Shown: positions 16,565-24,481 of the stretch, piece by piece
How positions within the stretch are numbered: position 1 is the stretch's first letter
Layout: each line of letters starts with the position of its first letter
Assembly: GCF_014647495.1 (NCBI RefSeq)
Contig: NZ_BMPH01000021.1
Location: forward strand, 1-37,027
DNA from: Glutamicibacter protophormiae
GTDB lineage: Bacteria > Actinomycetota > Actinomycetes > Actinomycetales > Micrococcaceae
DNA length: 37,027 nt
Reading direction: 5' to 3'
The notes under the pieces: generated by a model
Seen by the model: the letters and a program-made list of their open reading frames with translations, nothing else
The model's database searches: none
Told to the model about the DNA's origin: nothing
Translations under genes and position numbers: made by a program

Positions 16565-16885
16565 CTAGACCTGGGTTTCCGGGGTGGCGACGTTGAGGGT
16601 CTGGCCCTCGCACATCTTGATTTGGCAGGACAGGCGGGAATTCTCCTCGCGGTCCACGGCGGTGCCGTAGAGCATCTCGTCTTCCATCTCGCCCATCGGA
16701 TCCAGCGACTCGAAGTCTTCCGGGGCCACGAACACGTGGCAGGTGGCGCAGGACAGGGAGCCGCCGCATTCGCCCACGATCCCGGCCACGCCGTTGCGGA
16801 CCGCCGTTTCCATGACGGAGTCGCCGGCGGCGGCGTCCACGGTGCGGGTCTGGCCTTCGAAGTCGGTGAAGTTGATAGTCGCCAT
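16565..16885 (-). CDS. creF: 2Fe-2S ferredoxin (CreF-like, putidaredoxin type)
   Basis: A 106-residue adrenodoxin/putidaredoxin-type ferredoxin. Cluster ligands are Cys40, Cys46, Cys49 (CGGSLSCATCH) and Cys87 (RLSCQIKM), the C-x5-C-x2-C-x37-C pattern of electron donors to class I bacterial P450s. The ribosome binding site AGGAGGAACCATC directly precedes the ATG. It lies between the reductase (2-base gap) and the SDR gene (36-base gap) and is the expected shuttle between CreE and CreJ. Confidence 0.92.
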   Translation of the reverse strand: MATINFTDFEGQTRTVDAAAGDSVMETAVRNGVAGIVGECGGSLSCATCHVFVAPEDFESLDPMGEMEDEMLYGTAVDREENSRLSCQIKMCEGQTLNVATPETQV

Positions 16886-16921
16886 GATGGTTCCTCCTGA
16901 ACGGTTAGGCGTAAAGCTGGG

Positions 16922-17668
16922 TTAGATGAACTGGCGTCCGCCGTCGACGACGAGCGTCTGACCGGTGATGAACGAGGAGTCCTCGCCGGCCAGGAACAGC
17001 GCGGCACCCACGATGTCCTCCGGCTGGCTGGCGCGCTTGAGCGCCCCGCGGTCCACCCCGTAGCTGGAGGCGTTCTCCATGAGCCCCAGGCTGGCCTCGG
17101 TCAGCGTGAAGCCCGGGGCGATGGTGTTCACGGTGATTTCCCGGCGTCCCAGCTCCTTGGCCATGACGCGGGTCAGCGCAATGACCCCGCCCTTGGAGGC
17201 CACGTAGTGGGCCCACTGCTCGGAGCCGGAGTAGACGGTGGCGCTGGCCAGGTTGATGACCCGGGAGCCCGCTCCAAGAAAGGGGGAGACCGCGCGGGAA
17301 ACCATCCACGGGCCCTTGAGATTCACATTCATGACCTTGTCCCACTCGTCCGTGTCGATCTCCTCGAACGGGGTGCGGGTGACGGTGGCGTAGATGGCGG
17401 CGTTGTTGATCAGCACCGCGATGCTGCCGCCGGCGAACTCCGCCGCGTCCTTGGCCAGCGCGTCGGTGGATGCGGTGTCGGTGACATCCACCGTGAAGGC
17501 CGCCGCCTCGGCTCCGGCCTGGCGCACCAGGCGGACCGTTTCCTGCGTGCCGGCCGCGTCGATGTCAGCGGCGGCGATGGCGTAGCCGCGGGCCGCGAAG
17601 CCCAGGGCGAAGGCCCGTCCCAGGCCGCCGGCGGCGCCGGTGATGAGCACCGTAGGAGAGCTGTTCAT
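16922..17668 (-). CDS. creG: SDR-family alcohol dehydrogenase (CreG-like)
   Basis: A 248-residue classical short-chain dehydrogenase. The cofactor loop is TGAAGGLG at 10-17, Asp35 after strand 2 favours NAD+ over NADP+, the NNA motif is at 88-90, and the catalytic residues are Ser142, Tyr155 and Lys159 (YVASK). In the cre scheme CreG oxidises 4-hydroxybenzyl alcohol to the aldehyde after dephosphorylation. The ATG follows GAAAGGCACATTCC. The 138-base gap to the upstream creH gene contains two strong hairpins. Confidence 0.87.
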   Translation of the reverse strand: MNSSPTVLITGAAGGLGRAFALGFAARGYAIAAADIDAAGTQETVRLVRQAGAEAAAFTVDVTDTASTDALAKDAAEFAGGSIAVLINNAAIYATVTRTPFEEIDTDEWDKVMNVNLKGPWMVSRAVSPFLGAGSRVINLASATVYSGSEQWAHYVASKGGVIALTRVMAKELGRREITVNTIAPGFTLTEASLGLMENASSYGVDRGALKRASQPEDIVGAALFLAGEDSSFITGQTLVVDGGRQFI

Positions 17669-17707
17669 GGAATGTGCCTTTCAAATGGTGGAGAACTGTG
17701 GTGTTGC

Positions 17708-17788
17708 GGGTGCCGGCCGGGGATCGGGGGGAAAAGAACCGGCCGGCACCCTTGCGGTTCCGGAAGCTTGGGGGAACCTCCGGAACCG
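17708..17788 (-). promoter_or_regulatory. two tandem hairpins between creH and creG
   Basis: GGGTGCCGGCCGG (17708-17720) pairs perfectly with CCGGCCGGCACCC (17739-17751), and CGGTTCCGG (17755-17763) with CCGGAACCG (17780-17788). They fill the only large gap between the kinase half and the oxidation half of the operon. Partial termination or mRNA processing/stabilisation that sets different levels of CreJIH and CreGFEDC is the natural reading; neither stem is followed by a T-run. Confidence 0.55.
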
Positions 17789-17806
17789 GTCTGCGGCGCC
17801 CGGGGA

Positions 17807-19672
17807 TCAGGCGTGCGAGTGGCTGTGGGCTCCCGGCCCGGTCAGGGCCGGCTGCGCGCCCAGGATTTCCACGGTGCCCTTGGTGCCGTCAACCCGCAGC
17901 AGGTCTCCGGTCTTGATGGTGGTGGAGGCGCTGCCGGTGCCGGTGACCGCCGGCAGGTCGTATTCGCGGCAGACGATGGCCGCGTGGGACATCATGCCGC
18001 CGATATCCGTGACGGTGGCCGTGATCTTGCCGAAGATCGGGCCCCAGCTCGGCGCGGTGACCGGAGCCACCAGGATTTCGCCGGGCTGTACCTGCGTGAG
18101 CTCGTCCGCGTGCATGATGACGCGGGCCGGGCCCTCGACCAGGCCGGGGGAGGCCGCCATGCCCTTGAGCGTGCTGCCGTCCTGGGCCTCGTCCGCGCCC
18201 AGCCACTGCTGCACCTGTTCGGTGGTGATGCCCCAGAGCATGCGGGTGAATGGTTCGGTGATCGACTGCGGCGGGGTGTTCAGCGCCGGGGCCGGCCGGG
18301 CGGTTTTCAGCGCGTCCACGATGCCCTTGCGGTGGGCGATCTTCTCCGGGAGCACCACCGCGCCGATCGGGGTGCCGGAGCCGACGCCCCAGCTGGTGAC
18401 CAGGTCGAAGAGCACGTCGCGGACCTCGTTGCGGCTCAGGTAGAGCATGTCCTCGGGCTCGGCGAAGAGCCCGGCGTCGGCGAGCATGCGCCCGAGCTCG
18501 CGGACCTTGCGCCAGAAGACGCCCATGGTCCAGTGCTCGATGTAGAAGTTGTGGTTTTCCACGTACGGGTAGGCGGTGGCCGCCAGCGTGCGCTTGGCGT
18601 CGAAGACCGCGGCGACCTCCGGATCCAGCAGCTCGCGGTACTCCTCCACGATGCGTTCCTTCTCCGCGATGAGCTTCTGCGTGGGGCGCAGGATCTGCGC
18701 CCCGCCGCGGGCCCGGCGGATGTAGTCCGCGATGAAGCCCAGCGGAATCTCCTGGTGCACGTTCCAGTACTTGTCATGCGCGTAGAAGCCGTTGCCGATG
18801 GTGAAGTTGAACCACGGGTCCTGGGCCTGCTCCCACTGGGCCATCCAGCGCTCGCCGCCGGCGGCCGCGGCGATGGATGCCAGGGTGGCGGCCGGGTCGT
18901 CGGTGTTGGCGAAGTGCTCGTCCAGCTCCAGTTCCACGGCCAGCAGCGCCAGCGCCTTGAGCTCGTCGTCCGGGCGGAAGAGCTCCATGTCCACGCCCTG
19001 CACCATGGTGGCGATGGACTGGTCCGGGATGTTCGGGAAAACTTCCTTGCAGAAGTTGAAGAAGTCCAGGTAGGCGATGTAGCCCAAGTTCAGGAACTCG
19101 AAGTGGTACTGCCAGTTCTGGTAGGCCAGCTGGATCAGCCGGTCGTAGTTCTCCAGCAGGACTTCCGAGCCGTCCTTGCCCACGCCGTTCTCGATGTCCT
19201 CGAAGGGGACCTTCTCGGGCAGCGGTGCGAAGGACAGCGTCTCCATCTCCGCAATGGTGCCCTTGACCTTCACATGCCAGTTGGCCAGCTTGGTCTCCCA
19301 ATTGGCGAAGTAGTGGCCGATGCGCGCCTCGAAGTCCGGCACGCGGGCGGCGATCTGCTCTTCCGGAACCGGGATGGGCGACATGTACAGGTAGCCCAGG
19401 TGGATGCGGAAGTCGATGCCGTTGGCGTTGGGGATCATCAGGTGGCGGGCGTTGTACTGGCCCAGGCACTTCACGGCGAATTCGCCACCGATGGTTTCGA
19501 AGGGCTTGAAGACGGTGGGCCAGTGCTGCGAATCGCAGAACCAGAACTTGGCGTCTTCCTGCTCCTTCAGTGCGTCCTGGAACACCAGGTAGTACGGGTA
19601 GATCTCTTCCCATCCTTCGGCGCCGGCGGGCACCGGCAGGTCGGATGGCTTGGGGAAGGACTTCATTGTCAT
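17807..19672 (-). CDS. creH: PEP-synthase-like phosphohistidine subunit of an alkylphenol kinase (CreH-like)
   Basis: A 621-residue protein with a C-terminal PEP-utilising mobile (swivelling phosphohistidine) domain: IGGMMSHAAIVCREYDLPAV with phospho-acceptor His563. The long N-terminal region (about 1-500), rich in Trp, Phe and Tyr, should bind the phenolic substrate. The size and split from the ATP-grasp part match subunit 1 of phenylphosphate synthase from Thauera and CreH of C. glutamicum, which phosphorylates 4-cresol together with CreI. The tail ends in His-rich AHSHSHA. The ATG at 19672 follows AGAAAGGGTGCACGACC; the longer frame upstream is a shadow of creI. It should receive phosphate from CreI. 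Confidence 0.85.
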   Translation of the reverse strand: MTMKSFPKPSDLPVPAGAEGWEEIYPYYLVFQDALKEQEDAKFWFCDSQHWPTVFKPFETIGGEFAVKCLGQYNARHLMIPNANGIDFRIHLGYLYMSPIPVPEEQIAARVPDFEARIGHYFANWETKLANWHVKVKGTIAEMETLSFAPLPEKVPFEDIENGVGKDGSEVLLENYDRLIQLAYQNWQYHFEFLNLGYIAYLDFFNFCKEVFPNIPDQSIATMVQGVDMELFRPDDELKALALLAVELELDEHFANTDDPAATLASIAAAAGGERWMAQWEQAQDPWFNFTIGNGFYAHDKYWNVHQEIPLGFIADYIRRARGGAQILRPTQKLIAEKERIVEEYRELLDPEVAAVFDAKRTLAATAYPYVENHNFYIEHWTMGVFWRKVRELGRMLADAGLFAEPEDMLYLSRNEVRDVLFDLVTSWGVGSGTPIGAVVLPEKIAHRKGIVDALKTARPAPALNTPPQSITEPFTRMLWGITTEQVQQWLGADEAQDGSTLKGMAASPGLVEGPARVIMHADELTQVQPGEILVAPVTAPSWGPIFGKITATVTDIGGMMSHAAIVCREYDLPAVTGTGSASTTIKTGDLLRVDGTKGTVEILGAQPALTGPGAHSHSHA

Positions 19673-19758
19673 GGTCGTGCACCCTTTCTCAGAAGGTTCG
19701 GCACTTTGCGAGTGGCCGAGGTGTGGGGTGGAGCGTGGAAACAGCGTGGATACGTGGG

Positions 19759-20847
19759 TCAGCTGACGATCTTCGACAGGGAGGCGGTGATCGAAGAGAC
19801 GCCGCCGAATCCCAGCGAGGAGGCGTAGCCTCCGGCGGAGGCCTTGGGCACCGCGGGCTTGGAGGAGTGCACGGTTTCCGGGCGGGCCTGGAGCAGCAGC
19901 AGGTTCTCCCCGTCCGGCAGGTCGGCGTCGATGGCCCACTCGATGTCCTGCGGGGACTTGTAATGCTTCTCCGCCCGCTTGGCCAGCTGGGCCACGGCGG
20001 ACAGCTCGTCGCTGCTCAGGCAGCGCACCGTGCGGCGCTCTTCCGGGACATCCCTTTCCACCAGGGTGTTGGTGGACGGGTCGGGGATCATTTCGGCATG
20101 CTTGTCGCCGATGTGCTCGGTAATCACCGCGAGGGTGACCTTGTCCAGCTGGATGTTGTCCGGCGTGACGGTTCCGGAGACCACCATCTCGCCCACGCCC
20201 CAGGAGGCGTCCACGGTGATCTTGGAGCGGTCGCCGTTGGTGGGATCCAGGGTCATGGCCACGCCGGCGGTCTTGGCGTTGACCATCTTCTGCACCACCA
20301 CGGCCATGCACAGCCCGTCATCCGGGATGTTGTTCTTCAACCGGTAGAGGATGGCGCGGCTGGTGTACAGCGAGGCCCAGCAGGCGCGGATGTGCTCGCC
20401 GACCGAATCGAACCCGGTCAGCCACAGGTAGGTGTCCTGCTGTCCGGCGAAGGAAGCATCGGGCAGGTCCTCGGCGGTGGCGGAGGAGCGCACGGCCAGC
20501 GGGGCCTCGGAATCGAAGCGGGCCTGCAAGGCGTCGTACGCTGCCTGGGTGACCTCGCGCAGGTCGGCGGGAACCGGGCGGGAAGTGATCAGCTCGCGGA
20601 TGGCGGCGCTGGCGGCGTCCACCGCGGCGATGTCCTCCGGGTCCAAGCCGTCCAGCTGGGCTTTGATGCTGTCTTCCAGCCCGGTGCCCATGAAGGCGCG
20701 GAAGGCGGCGGTGTTCACCACGAATCCGGGAGGGACCGGCATGCCGGCGGCGGTCATGGTGACCAGCGAGGCGCCCTTGCCGCCCAGGCTGTCCAAGGTG
20801 GGTTCCTTGCCGCCGTCGAAGAATTCAATGAAGTCGTTGTTGCTCAT
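19759..20847 (-). CDS. creI: ATP-grasp (PEP synthase N-domain) subunit of an alkylphenol kinase (CreI-like)
   Basis: A 362-residue protein equivalent to the ATP-binding N-terminal part of PEP synthase/pyruvate phosphate dikinase. It has LGGKGASLVTMTAAGMPVPP near the N-terminus, LAVRSSATAEDLPDASFAGQ, and ends its domain with LLLLQARPET. It lacks the phosphohistidine and PEP-binding domains of full PEP synthase, which are supplied by the separate CreH protein, as in phenylphosphate synthase subunit 2. The ATG at 20847 is two bases after the P450 stop, with GAGG upstream. Its expected role is to split ATP and phosphorylate the histidine of CreH, which then phosphorylates the phenol. Confidence 0.87.
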   Translation of the reverse strand: MSNNDFIEFFDGGKEPTLDSLGGKGASLVTMTAAGMPVPPGFVVNTAAFRAFMGTGLEDSIKAQLDGLDPEDIAAVDAASAAIRELITSRPVPADLREVTQAAYDALQARFDSEAPLAVRSSATAEDLPDASFAGQQDTYLWLTGFDSVGEHIRACWASLYTSRAILYRLKNNIPDDGLCMAVVVQKMVNAKTAGVAMTLDPTNGDRSKITVDASWGVGEMVVSGTVTPDNIQLDKVTLAVITEHIGDKHAEMIPDPSTNTLVERDVPEERRTVRCLSSDELSAVAQLAKRAEKHYKSPQDIEWAIDADLPDGENLLLLQARPETVHSSKPAVPKASAGGYASSLGFGGVSSITASLSKIVS

Positions 20848-20849
20848 CG

Positions 20850-22151
20850 TTAAGCCTCAGATCGGGAAGTGGAGTCGGCATTCAGCTCGACGTTGACGAA
20901 GTCGGGAACGCGGAAGGACAGGTTCTTCCGGAAGGTGATGGCACCGCCGTCGACCAGTTCAAGGTTCGGCAGCGCGGCGGCCAGTTCTTCCAGCGCGATC
21001 TTGGCCTGGAGCTTGGCCAGCATGTTGCCCAGGCAGTAGTGGATGCCGAAGCCGAAGGACAGGTGGTCGCGGGCGTTGGGCCGGGTGATGTCGAAGTCCT
21101 CGCCGTTCTCGAAGCGGGATTCGTCGCGGTTGGCCGAGCCCATGAGCAGCAGCAGTTCCGCACCCTGCGGGATCTGCACGCCGCCCACCTCGGTGTCCGC
21201 CAGCGCCTTGCGGCGCCATCCCACGATGGAGCCCGAGTAGCGCAGCACCTCGTCGATGGCCTTGGGGATCTGCTTGGGATCCGCCACGACGGCTTCCCAG
21301 GCTTCGCGGTGCTCCAGCAGCACGCGCACGCAGTTGGAGATCAGCGTGGTGGTGGTTTCATGGCCTGCGAAGAGCAGCGAGTAGAGCAGCGAAGCGATCT
21401 CGTGGTCGGTGATGTCCGCGCCGTCCTTCTGGGCCTGGACCAGGTCCGCGGTGAGGTTGTCGCCGCCGGCGGCGTGGGCCTGGGCCACCTGGGCCTGGCA
21501 GCGGTTCCAGTACTCGACCAGGTTGTGCGCGTGGGGGATCTGCTCCTCGTCGCTGAGGTCTCCCCAGGTCATGGCACCGCGGGAGTCGCTCCAGCGCTTG
21601 TAGGTGTCCACCATTCCCACGTCCTCGCCGATCAAGGTGAGGATGGTGATAGTCGGCAGCGCGTAGGCCAGATCCGCCACGATGTCCGAGTGGTTGGTGC
21701 CGTTGGCGAGCATCGCGGAGATGGAGTCCTTGACGTTCTGCCTGATCATCGGCTCCAGGGCCTTGAAGCGGCGCGGGGTGAAGGCCTTCTGCGCCACGGC
21801 CCGGATGCGGGTGTGCTCCGGCGGGCGTCGGGCCGACAGGCCCGAGTAGGTGGTGAATCCGCCCTCGGTCATGATCTGCGTGGCCTGCGGGCCGCGCTTG
21901 CGCACCGGGGCTTGGGCGTTTTCCGAGGAGAAGGTCTCCCAGTTTTCGAAGACCGACTTCACGTCGTCATAGCGGGTGATGACATACAGTCCGGTGCGCT
22001 CGTCGAACATCACCGGCTGTTCGCTGCGCATCCGTGCGTAGGCGGGGAAGGGGTTCTCCATTGCGAACGGCTCGTACCCGTGGTGGTCTGCCGGGGCTTG
22101 CGCTCCGAAACCCATTGGGCATCCGCCGGAGACGGCTGGGGTGCTGGTCAT
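20850..22151 (-). CDS. creJ: cytochrome P450 (CreJ-like, alkylphenyl-phosphate oxidase)
   Basis: A 433-residue soluble class I cytochrome P450. The heme loop is FGFGIHYCLG at 366-375 with thiolate ligand Cys373; the I-helix oxygen-activation motif is AGHETT at 262-267; the K-helix ExxR is Glu301-Arg304; the PPEHTRIR block lies near 110. All are intact. In C. glutamicum CreJ hydroxylates the benzylic methyl of 4-methylphenyl phosphate and needs the phosphate as an anchor; the same is inferred here from the complete set of partner genes. The ATG at 22151 follows CCCCAAGGAGCAGATTCC; an ATG 108 bases upstream would include promoter sequence. First gene of the operon. Confidence 0.9.
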   Translation of the reverse strand: MTSTPAVSGGCPMGFGAQAPADHHGYEPFAMENPFPAYARMRSEQPVMFDERTGLYVITRYDDVKSVFENWETFSSENAQAPVRKRGPQATQIMTEGGFTTYSGLSARRPPEHTRIRAVAQKAFTPRRFKALEPMIRQNVKDSISAMLANGTNHSDIVADLAYALPTITILTLIGEDVGMVDTYKRWSDSRGAMTWGDLSDEEQIPHAHNLVEYWNRCQAQVAQAHAAGGDNLTADLVQAQKDGADITDHEIASLLYSLLFAGHETTTTLISNCVRVLLEHREAWEAVVADPKQIPKAIDEVLRYSGSIVGWRRKALADTEVGGVQIPQGAELLLLMGSANRDESRFENGEDFDITRPNARDHLSFGFGIHYCLGNMLAKLQAKIALEELAAALPNLELVDGGAITFRKNLSFRVPDFVNVELNADSTSRSEA

Positions 22152-22236
22152 GGAATCTGCTCCTTGGGGAAGTCGACGAGTCACGGTGTGACCCGTGCAA
22201 CATTGATCGACACCCAGTGTTGTCCATGGCACAGTC

Positions 22237-22269
22237 GGAAGGGAAGCAATCCCTTCCACTCAGTGGAAG
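22237..22269. promoter_or_regulatory. overlapping palindromes upstream of the P450 gene, candidate IclR operator
   Basis: CTTCCACTCAGTGGAAG (22253-22269) is a perfect 17-base palindrome with a single central base. It overlaps a second inverted repeat, GGAAGGGA (22237-22244) and TCCCTTCC (22250-22257), sharing the CTTCC arm. The site is about 100 bases upstream of the P450 start, in the 136-base gap after the IclR gene. TTCCA-n5-TGGAA symmetry is of the kind bound by IclR-family dimers. A smaller repeat, GTCAC/GTGAC (22180-22184/22188-22192), lies nearer the start codon. Confidence 0.5.
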
Positions 22270-22287
22270 CCTAGTTTTTTGGCCTGC

Positions 22288-23103
22288 TCAGCCCTCGCTT
22301 TCGGGCACGTTCATGTCAGGCCCGGAAATGATTCCCAGAAGAGTCTCCAGTGGAATATGCGAGGTGGCGGCCTCAATTCGTTTGGAGATTCCATAGAGCA
22401 CGGGCAGGTGGCGTTCCATGTTCGCGGCGTGCGAGGTGGGAATGACCAACCCGATGGAGCAGCCCAAGCGGCCGGTGTGGTAGACCGGAACGGCGATTGA
22501 ACAGGTTCCCAGCCGCACCTCTTCGCGGGTGATCGCATAGCCGTTGTGCTTGGCGCGGTTCAGCTCGTTGCGCAGCTGCACGGGGTTGCTCCGGGTGTGC
22601 GCGGTCATGGGTTCCATCGGCTGGGCGAGGTAGGCGTCCATGACCCAGTCCTCGGAAAACGCCAGGATGGCCTTGCCCACCGCGGTGGCATGCAGCGGCA
22701 GGCGCCCGCCCACGCGGGAGACCCTGGCAACCCTCCTGGTGCCGTAGACCCGGTCGATGTACAGCGCCATGTTTCCGTCGCGGATGGCCAGCTGGCTGGT
22801 TTCCCCGGTCAGGGAGAACAGGTCCTGGACGAAAGGGCGCGCGGTATCGCGCAGTTGCCGGCCGGTGTTCTGGGCGATGGCCCACAGCCGCAGGCCCAGC
22901 TGGACGCCGCCGTTGCCGGTGCGGCTGAGGATTCCGGCGTCGACCAGCTCGCCGACCAGGCGGTGCGTGGTGGACAGCGGAAGATCTGCCGACTTGGAGA
23001 TTTCGGTCAGGTTCAAGGACCTGCGAGTGGTTTCGAAGGCGGAGAGAATCGCCAAGATCTTGGACGTGACGCTGCGTCCCGGTTGTGAGCTTCCTCCGGC
23101 CAT
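22288..23103 (-). CDS. IclR-family transcriptional regulator
   Basis: A 271-residue regulator with an N-terminal winged helix (about 10-70; SLNLTEISKSADLPLSTTHR is the recognition-helix region) and a C-terminal IclR effector domain (about 85-255; LPLHATAVGKAILAF and a conserved Cys in GTCSIAVPV). IclR proteins commonly control aromatic catabolism in response to a pathway compound. The ATG at 23103 follows CGGAGGATCC; longer upstream frames are spurious. It is transcribed in the same direction as the cre operon, 136 bases ahead of the P450 gene, so it is the likely regulator. Whether it represses or activates cannot be told from sequence. Confidence 0.9.
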   Translation of the reverse strand: MAGGSSQPGRSVTSKILAILSAFETTRRSLNLTEISKSADLPLSTTHRLVGELVDAGILSRTGNGGVQLGLRLWAIAQNTGRQLRDTARPFVQDLFSLTGETSQLAIRDGNMALYIDRVYGTRRVARVSRVGGRLPLHATAVGKAILAFSEDWVMDAYLAQPMEPMTAHTRSNPVQLRNELNRAKHNGYAITREEVRLGTCSIAVPVYHTGRLGCSIGLVIPTSHAANMERHLPVLYGISKRIEAATSHIPLETLLGIISGPDMNVPESEG

Positions 23104-23710
23104 GGATCCTCCGAGGCAATGGTAGTGAATCGGGGTCGGGCCAACCCGACGGCGACAACTCAGAATACCTGTCCTGTCGCGGACGCGACATCCCGGAATT
23201 CGGTCTGCGCAGCATGCAGCAGGATTGCTGGGCAGGCCATGGCACCTTGGTTGCCTGCGGATCAAATGAATGCGGCGGGGAGCGCTGCGCGATCACCGCC
23301 GGCGCGGCGGCCCAGTACCAGCCGCGAATTCCAGACCTGAAGGTGGGAAGGGCTTGAGTCGCGAACCGGGGAAATGAAACACGAATCCACAATGCACGTG
23401 TGAGGAGGCATTTTCCTGGCCGCTTAACAAATCCGCCAAATTCGAACGCGGGCTGAGGAGAAAATTCTGGTCATGTAATGTTTTTCATGGTCATCGAAAA
23501 GGTTGAACCTGAATTCGGGAAAGCCGATTGAATTCCACGTCCGAATTTTTTCTTGGATTCAGGTGGTTGATTGTTCGGGAATCATGGCCATTCCAAACAA
23601 CAGCCGGCGCCATCGCCGCTGACCGGTCCATAACTATCGGACATCGTCTGAATTCATAGCTGGTCGCAAGACCGTAGAGTAGCCAAACGCCAAGCATTGG
23701 AGCATTCGGC
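23104..23710. other. intergenic region upstream of the IclR gene
   Basis: About 600 bases separate the divergent IclR and HdeD-like genes. Next to the IclR start are two small palindromes, GTCGGG-CCAA-CCCGAC (23135-23150) and TGTCGCGGACGCGACA (23175-23190). The part from about 23380 to 23700 is notably richer in A/T. Short frames here have no recognisable product and overlap real genes, so no gene is called. Confidence 0.6.
23175..23190. promoter_or_regulatory. 16-base palindrome upstream of the IclR gene
   Basis: TGTCGCG and CGCGACA are inverted around a GA spacer, 72 bases upstream of the IclR start codon. It is a possible autoregulatory site but differs in sequence from the palindrome at 22253-22269, so the same protein need not bind both. 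Confidence 0.3.
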
Positions 23711-24292
23711 ATGAACAAGCAGAAGATCACTACGCAGGTAAATTCCTTCAGCAACGGAGTGAGGGTCGCTTTCGGAATCAGCGGCATTGTCGCCTTGGTT
23801 TTGGGCCTCCTGATCCTGATTGCGCCCATGAAAACCGCATCGATTATCACCGCAATTGTTGCGCTCTACGCACTGGTCTCAGGCGTAATCTACCTGGCAA
23901 TCGGAATTTTTTCGCGGACCCAGAGCAACCCGAAACGCATTCTGAACTGTGTATTGGGTGCCATGTTCCTGGCCGCGGGCATCCTGGCCTTCACCGATTT
24001 GGACAACAGCACCGTGCTGCTGGCAAGTTTCGTCGCCATCATGATCGGCATCGTCTGGGTGGCCGAAGGGGTCGTGGCGCTGACAACCTTGAGCCGATCG
24101 CCAAACCGGCTGGTCAGTGGCGGCTATGCAGTGCTTTGCGTGATTGCCGGTGTGTTGGTGCTCTTCGGACCGTTTACCTTTGCTTCCATCCTGTGGCTCA
24201 TCCTCGGCATTTCGCTCATGGTGCTCGGAGCGATCCAGGCCCTTCGAGCCTTCAGCTTCAAGGGCAACGTGGTCATTATCGGCCAGAACTAG
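23711..24292 (+). CDS. HdeD/DUF308-like membrane protein
   Basis: A 193-residue protein with six predicted transmembrane helices arranged as three pairs (about 20-60, 75-115, 130-180), the pattern of the HdeD/DUF308 family. Members are linked to acid or general stress in enteric bacteria, but the biochemical role is not established. The ATG follows TTGGAGCATTCGGC. A 189-base gap separates it from the next plus-strand gene, so co-transcription is possible but not shown. Confidence 0.8.
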   Translation: MNKQKITTQVNSFSNGVRVAFGISGIVALVLGLLILIAPMKTASIITAIVALYALVSGVIYLAIGIFSRTQSNPKRILNCVLGAMFLAAGILAFTDLDNSTVLLASFVAIMIGIVWVAEGVVALTTLSRSPNRLVSGGYAVLCVIAGVLVLFGPFTFASILWLILGISLMVLGAIQALRAFSFKGNVVIIGQN

Positions 24293-24481
24293 ATTCTGCA
24301 ATGGCCGGTCTGCCGGCGGGAATGGCCGTGCACCGCGCACCGAGGCCTACGACTCAGGGTGGAGATGGAGCAGTCCGGATCTACCCCGTGCGGGCGAACC
24401 AAAGAACGCGGGCGATCAGTAGGCTGGAAACGTCCGCACCGCATCGAACGCACTGACATCACCGCCCGAGGAGCACGAAGA

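Noticed and set aside
14898-16568. 556-codon plus-strand open frame opposite creE
   Set aside because: Low-complexity antisense frame in high-GC DNA; the minus strand encodes a ferredoxin reductase with two nucleotide-binding motifs.
17207-19828. 873-codon plus-strand open frame opposite creH and creG
   Set aside because: It is an antisense shadow: Gly/His/Val/Asp-rich composition with no domain, while the minus strand has two complete enzymes with catalytic motifs.
23491-23850. 119-codon minus-strand frame overlapping the HdeD-like gene start
   Set aside because: It overlaps a better-supported gene with six membrane helices and a ribosome binding site, and shows no domain.
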